This document shows, piece by piece, positions 54,901-64,000 of a stretch of DNA of 64,000 bases. How positions within the stretch are numbered: position 1 is the stretch's first letter; each line of letters starts with the position of its first letter. Under the pieces are notes generated by a model. It saw only the letters and a program-made list of their open reading frames with translations. It did no database searches and was not told where the DNA came from. Position numbers and translations under genes: made by a program. Source of the stretch: Podospora pseudoanserina (Eukaryota > Ascomycota > Sordariomycetes > Sordariales > Podosporaceae). Where the stretch lies: contig NC_085922.1 of assembly GCF_035222485.1 (NCBI RefSeq), positions 1,441,001-1,505,000 of the forward strand. Reading direction: 5' to 3'.

Positions 54901-57900
54901 GCTGGTGATAGCTCACACAGCACTCAATGGTTCTGGCGTCCAATGGTGAGAACGAGCCTGGCAAATGAGAGCGTCATTGGTCGGCAGGGCAGACCGACAG
55001 TGCCGGTGCTGGCTAAGCACCACCTCAAACACATATCTGCTCACTCACCCTTGAGAGATGTGACTGGGCAATAAACGGGCACGTATTACGATACACGGGC
55101 TGTATTTCGTACCGAACACTGCGGTCACCACCACCACAGCCTCCGCTTGATGAAAATGCGCACTCAACTTGGTCATCGTCACGATGACATGACAGCGACG
55201 AAAAGAAGGCATTTTCCCTGCTTCAAGACGATTTCCATCTTCGATATCCAACATAGTTGGGATCTCGGCTGACTACCAGACCAATGCCAGCCCCCTCGAG
55301 TCATGGCGGCGCCTGCGCACCCATGCCCAGTCGTCCACACCTTGCCATCGGAGTTCGCTCCGGGCTTGTACCCTGTTTGGCACATCGCCGCTTGTCTTTT
55401 TTTTTTTTTTTCCTTCTTCCCTTTTCCGTTTGTTGAGAGCCAGTGGCTGGCAACTGTCACAAAATTTCTTAATAAGCCGCCTCGGGTGCCGGAAGAAGAG
55501 TTTCAAACAGGACGCGTGACCTTCTTTTGCTCGAACTGCCGCTGTCGCAGAAGAAAAGGGGGCGATGTTATGTTTATGTTTGTTGTCGGGAAAGGGGGTG
55601 GAAAGCGGTCTGGTCTGTCTATCTGATGGTTTTTGCTTCTCTCCCCGCTTCTTTTTCTCTCCCCCGACCGACCGTCCCATTTTTTTGCTGCAACCGCCAA
55701 CTTTTTCTCAACCCCCACGCTGCGTCCAATGACATGTTTCTAGCATCGGGCATTTGTACAATTTTGTGTAACGCAAGATCTCGAACCGGGGTTTGTGCGT
55801 GGCGGTTCGGTGGTGGTGGGTTGGTTCTTTTTTATCCACAACTTTTTTGTCATTGAGATTCACCAAAAAGGTTATTGTTCCCTCTTGTTTTTCGCGCACA
55901 GTGTACTATCTAGACTTCTTTCTATCTAGTAGGAGGAGGAGCGGACGAGATTCCGCACTGTAGACTTCGACAAGCGGCGCCGAATATTGACCGACACATG
56001 GTCTATTGAAATAAACGTCATCGCGCCGGACCCTTTTTTTTATTATTTTTATTTGGTCGGCAGTTCATTGTGTGGTGTGTGTGTGTGTGTGCTCCTCTTT
56101 TTTTTTTTTCTTTTCGATCGAGTTTACAACACGGTGTGCCGGGTGCCTTACCGCCGCCGCCCGGAGTCTACCCGTATGTACACAGTGTTTTGATGGTGTG
56201 TATGTACAAAGAGATCGATCATCATCATCATCCTCGGGTAGTTTGACGGACGGATGGACGGATGTGGGAGGGGTTGGGGTTGGCAGGTCCGGAGGTTCCC
56301 GCGGTTGGTTTTTTTTTGGGCGACGACTATACATACGTCGAGGATCAAGATTCTTGGATATTTATCTCGAGAAATCACGATCACGATGGCGCGAAGAACG
56401 TGAAAACCCAGTTTTTTTTTTTTTTAATTCTTTTTGGTTTTTTTACTGCATTGCGTGATTGGCATACGCAGGATATTCTCAAATTGGTTCCGAATTATCT
56501 GACCATGACTGATGATACAAGCTGAACAATGAGCTGTGTGGTGGGAGATAACGCCGAAAGCCGAGTTGAAGCAACGGAATTAAACAATGCTCCCGCGGCC
56601 CCCCTCCCTCCCCTTTTATTTTCCCGGGGGGTCGGCTGCCGTGGTCCCGTAACCCGTAATCCGTGTCTGGGGCGGCGGCGGCGGCGACGAGGGCAGCGGT
56701 ATCTCGGTCGACCTCATTGATTGATTTAATTTGGTTTTATTTTATTTCATGGCTTTGCAGTTTTGTGAGAGGTGAGTTGTAAGATGATGAACCAGGCCAG
56801 TGGCGGCGGTGGTTGCATAGGTACGCTGAGTATTTACTGCCGGCCACACCATACACACCTTACACGAAAGATGAATACGAAGCCGCCGAAGCGGCCGCTG
56901 AGTAATCTTGTTTTCTTTTTTTTTTTCGTGTGTGTGTATTTATGATCTTTGCGGTAAGTAGGTTGGTAAATGGTTGGCTTGGGGGTCATAAGCTCTTGAC
57001 TAAGACGGACGGTAAGGTGACTGTCAGCACATTTCTCTGGCGCAAACGTTGACTAGTTGGTTCCTGGTGATGATGCAACCTCCGAAGGAGCGGAATTCCG
57101 GTCCTGTTTCTGGAAAAGCAAGGGACAACAAGAGCGACATCGCCAGAGAGGCAAGGTAAGGTAAAGGTTACCTATCGAAGACTGATGATGAGGAGGAGGG
57201 GCTTCATTTCCATTTTCTTTTCAGGGAGTCAAGGGGGTCGCCTTCCAGAAGCCTTTTCATCATGATGTTTGAACGCGCGACACTCTCAGGGATTGAAGCG
57301 AGAAAACAAGACCCGAGAAAACGGGATAGGCTCCGGTTTGTGCGGCAAACGGAGGAAAGAAAAGAAAGGAGATCAAATCTCATTTTACATACGATCTCTC
57401 GCGTGGTCGACAGGGTACCTAGCTCAACGGTCGGTTTAAACGACATTTGTCGACATTTGGGAAATTGAGTGACCGGCAGTCGATTCTCGCCATCACCTCG
57501 ACCCGACAAAAGAGCGACAACCGCAGATTCGGCTTGGGACGATGGCAATCTTGACATATGAAAAGAACGCATGAGAATCTTGAGGGAAGAGACGGGATCT
57601 ACGCTTTCGTTGACTAGGCGGGAGGAGAGACCAAGAATAGCAACACCAGATCACCCCCTTCCCTCCCCAAGCAAGCCGGGCTTCGTTGGGTACCTTGATC
57701 GGGGAAATCATCACGGGGCTCCCGGACCGAAACCCCCTTCACCGGAGCGCCGAGAACGACGGACTAAAACAAGCCCCCGTGGTGTGCCGGGTCGGTAATA
57801 TGATCCCACGTTTCTCTCTCCCGTGTCCGTGTCACTGGGATTCCATTGTTGCGCGTTGGGGTGGGTACTTACCTATCGCCGAGGAGTTGGACTAAATAAG

Positions 57901-60900
57901 ATGGTACCTTGGTTCATATGGACAGCTAGCAGCTGAGGATAGCTTATCCATGATCGATGAGGGCTGAACAAACAAGGACATTGCAGATAGGTAGTGCTTA
58001 CGAGAAAGGCACAATAACGGAGAACATAAGTACCTTATTCTTTGACAGCTTTTTACTTTTCGAGCATTCGAAGAGTAGAATCCTATCTCTAGGACGTCTA
58101 TCTAGGACTTTTTTTTTGGCCGTTCTGATGACTGACTGAACTCTCTCACACAGTGAGTGGCTGAAATAATACTACGTCCAAAACTCGGATTCGCCACGCT
58201 GTGACTAAGAATGTAGGGCTTGGCTTCCAAACCGGCCTAGTCTAGAGCACCATGAGCTGATTTCAGCTCACTACTACTTCAGCTGAGGAGGTGGTGTTTT
58301 TTTTTTTTTTTTTGCCTGCCGGATGGAGCTTCGTCGGGTAGGGGATGAGGCGGGTGAGATCTGGTACCAGATGCAAGATGCTGTCTGCCCTGGGTGAGCT
58401 GAGAGCTGCTGGTGAGGCTTGGGAAGGTCTTCCCCTTGGCCCGGCCGGCTGGCGGTTAGATCGGTTGAGAGACTAGTAGGTTTGTGCCTGCCAGAGATGA
58501 AAGGGTCAAAGTTGGAAGAAGAAGAAGAAGGAGGAGGAGATGGGGGGGTATCGTCAGGCTTGAAAGGGGGTGTGTATCAGGAGATGATGGAGGGAGGATG
58601 TAACTCGTCGGGTCTTGGAGCACTGTGTCACAGTCGAGAGATGTATCTCTTCCATCCTGAAGCCTGACAGGGAGGCAAAGGAGGTATAATGAGGCCTGAC
58701 GAAAATTGCTATCCGAGAGGTAAACATATGCCGTGAAGTTGGGTGCCTAGTGACGGTGAAGGCTGGTGGGGGGGTCTCAGAGTTGGGTATAGACGCGGCG
58801 GTGAGGCTGTCTAGGTTGTATCAGGTGTGCTGGGCTACGTAAAAAGGCAATATATATGTTGCAGATTAGGCCGAGGAGAAGGTGAAAAAGGCGAGAGATG
58901 AGAGGCCCGGAGCTGCCGCCGACACACGGGTCGGATGGTGTGTGGGAGGTGGGAGAGGAAGAAGAACCTGAGCTCGCGGAGTATCACGCCTGTTTGGGCA
59001 AAGGGATGCATAGCTCGAAGCCGCATGTTGGGCAGAGAAAACCAGATCGTGATATTGTTTGGTGTGAGAATGCCGGATAGTCAAAGGGTCATTGTTGGGC
59101 AGAGACAGGTGGCAGGTGACGGTCACCGTCTCGGACTTGTTGCTTGGCCAAACTGCTACTGGTTAACGACCATTGAAGATGGAGCGCTTGAATAAGGCAC
59201 TGTCGGAGGTTTGACACGATTTAAGGAAGCCACTGTTCACAGAGACTGCCCCCTACAATTCCCAGTGACCTGAGTAACTGAGAGGCCCAGATGTTGGCCT
59301 GGGAGTCTGATAGACGTTGGAGATGAATCAGATAGCACACTGCTCAGGGGCTTTATGGCCTGGCCATAATGGCACTACTAGGTATCTAGCAAACCTACCT
59401 GTGCTGCAATGTGTAAACTGATTAGTCCAGTCCTCTGGGGCGGATGATATCCAAGAATGAAGTCATTAATTGTGAGAAAGTTTCTCACTCTCATAGCATA
59501 TACTTCCACCAACCAGAATCATGGGCGTCTATCGTGTGTTTCTCTCGCCATTATCGACATGATAACGACCTATACTTCATATCCTGAAGCTTAACAGCTA
59601 TTAGCAATTCTGAAGAGACCCAAGCGGGCAATCAACAGCGCTCAGAGAGACAGAAATAGGTTCGTCAGCTGTCCCAAGCACTTGTAGCATCTTTCAGTTT
59701 GTGGCGTAGCATGTTTCTTTTGGAGTGAATGACGGGAAAAGAAATCCTGAATGCTGTGGTAGTTCTTGCACGACGCGTACTCGTTCGCCATATTGCACCT
59801 TTATACAATCAATAACAAGATCTAGCAACGAGTGTTAGCGTAGTATTTCTGAAGTTCTGCCAGGTATTCGTTTCAGAACCTCTCCACGGTGATCCTACAG
59901 CCTCCATTATTAGCAGCTCCTACCAGCCCTGAATATAGTTTTTTTGTTCGATTCTTAGGCACCTAAGAAGGTCTGGACAACTGTGAAACCGAAGGAGTTA
60001 TCTGATTTCGAGAAATCATTGTGACTCGAAAATTCCTTGAAGATGACGGTAGGCGGTCAGTCTCCGTTTCTAAACACCAAAAAGCAAACTAGGAGCTAGC
60101 CCTTAAGGACTTAGCCATATTAAGCAAGACAGATCTCCATGCCAGTTATTGCATATTCTTGGTGATGGCCTCATCAAAAGTCAAGTGCAACCGCCCTATC
60201 GCGCCAATGGTAGTTAGCTTGATCGTCATAAATGTCAATAAGTGGTTGATAACATCGGCACTCTGGAGAATTTACTTGCTCAATGTATCTGTACCTGATG
60301 TGGAAGCTCAGGCACTTTGATAATAATTCGGAGGCGTGTCTGGGCTTCTAAAGATGATAAATGTTAGGCCTTTTCAAGCATAGATAGTCAAGAATGTATG
60401 CGTTGTAAGGTAGTCAGTCACAAGACGGCGCTTTTCTATACACCCACTGCCACCGAACAAACCTGCTTGAATCTTCCCGAACTGATTGCAAAGCATTCTC
60501 AGTAGGTAATTGACATTGGCAACACTCGGTCAAGAAAGAAAACGGCACCATCATCACTAATTTAACCTTCTCATCTAACTTTTCCTCACAATTGCCCTGT
60601 ATCTCAAGGTAAGTAGATTGGTAGTGAGCATAGCTAGTCCACAACCTCGCTTTATTCCCCCCCTTTGCCAGCTTATCGTTAACAAGAGGTTAGACAAACA
60701 AGCAAGCAACTTGCGGATGTAAATAAGCAGCAAGCAGTGAGAGACTGAGAACCATCAGTTGGTCAAGTGGGGTTGGATCGACAAGCAATCTGGAAAGTGC
60801 CATCATTGTCCTCCACCCCATCTAGCAACCACCCGCAGAAAAACCACCGCAAGCAGTGGCCTCAAGTCCAACCCCCACCACGCCCAGTCTCCTCACAGGA

Positions 60901-61409
60901 ACCAACTCCTACCCCCCATCTCCCTCCTCAAAACCTCCCCTCAGCTGAAACCAACCTTCCCCCATTCTCTTCATCCACAAAACCCCCTTCTGACCATCTC
61001 TTGTTTTCGTTTCCTATACACCTCCCTTCCCCCCCCTTCCCCAGCGACTCGACCCCTAGGATACCCCCATCCCCAATTTTGCCCCCTTAAATCGGCGATA
61101 GTTACTCGTCTGCAATCGGGTCAACAACCTTTCTTTGTCGAACCTCCACGATTCCCTCCGTCAGCTTTCTCAACCCCATACCTACCTCAGTAGATCCTCC
61201 CATCGGGGGACCGGCAGGTGGTGTCGGTAAAAGAGTACGTCGTCAGGGTCGTCCGTTTGCTCTCAAGTAATAAAGAGTGTCTGATAAAAAAATGAGCGTT
61301 TTAAACAAAGACGCCCAAATTAATCTTTCGCCGCAAGAATCATGTCCTATCACATTGTATCCGCACCAACGCGGTACTCGTCAGCAAACTGTCTCAATCT
61401 CCTTCACTG
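48934..61409. other. 12.5-kb interval without a supported gene
   Basis: This lies between the start of the C2H2 factor and the end of UPF2. It contains scattered low-complexity runs: (GGTA)n at 52645-52664, a GT run at 56076-56090, T-runs near 55400, 56100, 56410 and 58300, an (ATC)n run near 56220 and a GCG run near 56680. The longest ORF is 224 codons (minus strand, 51538-52212) and has no recognisable motif. From about 59400 to 60720 the sequence becomes distinctly more AT-rich. I find no tRNA, 5S rRNA or transposon ends. Long regulatory DNA or 5' leader for the transcription factor, noncoding transcripts, or decayed genes are possible. Confidence 0.55.
52645..52664. repeat. (GGTA)n short tandem repeat
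   Basis: Five GGTA units lie in the gene-free interval. Confidence 0.85.
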
Positions 61410-64000
61410 CTAGTGCCCCCTGCGAATACGACCTCCTTGCTGCTGTCCACCCGGAGTAGAACGCACACGGCGAGCGCCAAAAGTGCGTTTTGTTCCGGCC
61501 TGTCCAGAGAATCGGTCGTCCGCAGCAGAAGCAGGGTCGCCACCTTCCGAAGAAGCGCATGCAGCTTGAATGACACTCGCGGGGTTTCGAGCAGACTTGG
61601 AGAGGGGGTTTCTTCTTCCGGGGTGTTCATACCAGTCGACGTCGCTGAGTTGGAGCTTGCGGACGCGCTGTCCACCGCGCTCCTTGGCGGCTCTGTTGTC
61701 GATGCGGTTGTGGTGGTGATACGAATTGGTTTTCTCGTTGCCTGCACGGTTGTGAATATTGCTGTATAGTTGAAGGGGGTCCCGGAGGGTGGTAGTACCG
61801 TCGTTTTCCTCATTCTCGCGGAGATCGTAGTTGAGGACAAGGTTCTTGATGCGCTGCTGTTCCTCCTTGGCTGCCTGGCGTTGGTTGATCAGAGCCACGG
61901 CAAAGTTGGAATCAGAAGGCAGTTCAACAGTCCGTGTCTTTTGGTCAAGTTAGTGATGTGTTACTTGGAGGAAGGTCCGGAGAAAAGCTTACCTGTTGAC
62001 GGTTTCCTTTCTTCGTGAGCAAAGAGAAGGCCATAGTGCCGCCTGGGTTGGTCGTGGCCGCCTCGGCGGGCTCGCCTCCTGTAGCCTCACGGGCTTTCGG
62101 GCGGACGGGGAGGGGAATATCAAACTGAGGTTTGCGCTCGAACTTGCGCGCATCCCCAAAGCTTTCAGCCATCATCTTGGCATACTCCCGCTCAAACTCT
62201 TCTTCGTATTCAGGGTCGACTTCCTCCTCTTCTCTGGTGACCACAATCTCCTCCTCTTCTTCATATTCGCTGTTGGCATAGGAGCCGTGATGCTCAGATT
62301 CCTCGATCTCGCCTTCATCGGAAGCCGCGTCCTCGTCGTCATCATCGTCTTGCTCTCCGGCCTGAAGATCATTGCCATCCTCATCGTCGCTCGACATAGC
62401 ACTAGTTCTGTCGTCCTGCTCGGCAATCTTGTCCATGCCTGAGGTTTTGTGATCTTGAATGACGGCCAGCCGGAAGACTTCCGAGGCTTCCTCCAAGTTC
62501 GAAGCAAGCTTCCACTGAGGGCGAGTGAGCGAGAAGATGTCATGTACCAAAAACTCAATGTCCATCGGCAGGGGGTCCTTGGTGTAGATGTAGTACTGGA
62601 AGAAGGAGAGGAAATAATCCAGCTTCTTGCCGGCTGCACCTTTGTTGAAGAACACACCGCAGGTCTCCAGGATTGTCGCAATCAGGCGGATCCGGAAGAA
62701 GTCGTCTGGCATGTCAAAGGATACGAGACGGCCGGGGATGGGCGGTCCTCCATGCCCAAAGGTCATGATCTTGTACATGATCTCAAAGATTACAGGATGG
62801 TCGAGCATCCTGTAGTTGTACATCTCTGCCAGGTATTTGACTTCGGCAATTCTGCGCTGGTTGAATTCAAAGTTGTTCTGCTCAAGCCCAAACACAACAG
62901 ATTCGATGACGGTGTCAATAACGCTGATCACGAACTCGTTGTGATAGCGGTGAATAGCGCTCAGAATGACGACGAGAAGATGGATGTTGCTGTACTTGAC
63001 CTTTCCGGGCTTGGAAAGAACCTTGTGAAGGATTGTCACAACCTCCTTTTCTTCCCAGTGAAGCCTGCGGATCTGCCGGACAACCTTGCTGTAGTTGCGC
63101 TTGGTCAGATCCGTGTAGACCAGCTTCCGGACAAAGAGCTCGATGGGGGTTCTCTCCTTCTGCTGGATGGCCGGCCGTTGAGGAGGATCGACATAGTACA
63201 CGGCGTTCTCGACAAGCATGCGCTCGGCTTGTCCAATATGCTGAACAGATTTCTTGCGCTGGAGAGTCTCCAGGAAGGAGGCCATGCGAGGCGACGTCTC
63301 TGGGTTGCGGAGCAGGTATCGGCCGCAGTTCTCCAAGAGATTGCAGATGATCTCGATGTTCATTCGAGAGAAATCATCCAGACTGACCTTGAGGCAATGG
63401 AAAACGACGTGTTCAGGGACAATCCCAAACTTGGTCAGTTCGGCTAGATAGCGGATATTGCCAAGTCTGACCTGGCCCAAGAACTCCTTCTCTTTGCGGC
63501 GTTGGAGGCTGCGGAACTCGGCATCAAGATAGTCCACAAGACCTTTGGGAATGTCTGGCATGTATTGGCCAAGGGTAGCGACAAGCCTAGACCAGCTGGG
63601 AAGGAGATCGCCCCGCCCTTTGGGCACATCTGTGAGGGCCTTGATAAGCCTGTTCCGAGAAGCCTTGGAGTTGAGAAAGCAAAAGTCGATGGCGGTTTGG
63701 TCAATGGCATCCTTGCTGGTGAGATCCGGAAGCCGAGCAAGAAGAGCATCAACCTGAGCACCAATGGTCTTGTTCGCAATGGCCATGGACTGCTCATCAA
63801 CTGCAGCCTCCGCCTGCTTCGCCTCAACCTCGGCCGGATCGATCTTCTTACCGACTTGCTCGTCCTCGGCCTTCTTTTTCTTGACCTCTTCGAGAAGCAT
63901 GCCGGGAACCTTGCCCTTGAGATCAACCAGGTTTTCGTAAAAGCGACGTTCCTCCTCGTCCTCCCAGATACCGGAGCCATCGCCTTGTCCACGGAGGTAC
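61410..64000 (-). CDS. upf2: nonsense-mediated decay factor UPF2/NMD2, C-terminal part (5' partial)
   Basis: The exon 64000-61993 runs off the right edge and joins 61937-61410 through a 55-nt intron (GTAAGC donor, CTAAC branch site, AAAAG acceptor). The frame at the edge reads GIWEDEEERRFYENLVDLKGK. The visible part has the second and third MIF4G domains (for example LLENCGRYLLRNPETSPRM; RMLDHPVIFEIMYKIMTFGH; FRIRLIATILETCGVFF), a long acidic linker, and the UPF1-binding C-terminal region (AKMMAESFGDARKFERKPQ; ending in a basic tail). UPF2 bridges UPF3 and UPF1 to trigger decay of messages with premature stops. Family assignment is firm. The N terminus and first MIF4G domain are outside the window. 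Confidence 0.95.

Noticed and set aside
55780-55830. B-box-like CTCGAACC on the minus strand
   Set aside because: No A box or cloverleaf around it; not a tRNA.
48934-61409. Retroelement or large transposon filling the gene desert
   Set aside because: No long terminal repeats, reverse transcriptase, integrase or transposase motifs were seen on either strand.
62449-63447. 332-codon plus-strand ORF
   Set aside because: Shadow of the UPF2 MIF4G region; no motif of its own.

Overview
This is a stretch of nuclear chromosome from a filamentous ascomycete, most likely a sordariomycete (Sordariales-like). The evidence is short spliceosomal introns (about 50-90 nt) with CTAAC-type branch points, an acyl-CoA desaturase fused to cytochrome b5, a C2H2 plus fungal-specific-domain transcription factor, a fungal Rrn11, and intron-containing tRNAs. 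I see no rRNA, CRISPR array, prophage, LTR retroelement or recognisable complete transposon. All gene models below were built by reading splice sites by hand; nearly every one closes in frame.

Layout. 1-5 kb: the 3' end of a WD40 gene (possibly EED-like), the Pol I factor Rrn11, the complex I subunit NDUFA5 and, divergent from it, a calcineurin-like metallophosphoesterase. 5-8 kb: protein-free, with tRNA-like relics and microsatellites. 8-11.4 kb: a six-exon KH-domain RNA-binding protein. 11.4-14.5 kb: protein-free, with a 440-bp inverted-repeat-bounded element. 14.5-22.6 kb: dense, holding a large disordered protein followed in frame by a second ORF past one UAG, a HAD-family nucleotidase, MED21, RRG7 and a small charged protein. 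23.7-27.2 kb: mitochondrial Lon protease. 31-34 kb: an atypical protein kinase. 36.4-38 kb: OLE1 delta-9 desaturase. 38.7-40 kb: tRNA-Asp and tRNA-Glu, both with introns. 40.6-42.3 kb: Rab GDI. 43.1-44.8 kb: mitoribosomal uL29m divergent from a tiny membrane protein. 45.9-48.9 kb: a zinc-finger transcription factor. 48.9-61.4 kb: a 12.5-kb interval in which I find no convincing gene. 61.4-64 kb: the C-terminal part of UPF2/NMD2, running off the window.

Most genes are housekeeping. Several serve the mitochondrion (NDUFA5, RRG7, Lon, uL29m), and their upstream regions include CCAAT-rich bidirectional promoters. Others act in gene expression (Rrn11, MED21, KH protein, UPF2, C2H2 factor) or in membranes and traffic (OLE1, GDI). 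I did not find a clear novel multi-gene system. The strongest oddities are the in-frame UAG joining two ORFs at 14.5-18.1 kb, the 12.5-kb gene desert, frameshift-neutral stop-free introns in three genes, very small internal exons (28 and 29 nt), an inverted-repeat element, and frequent AAG 3' splice sites.
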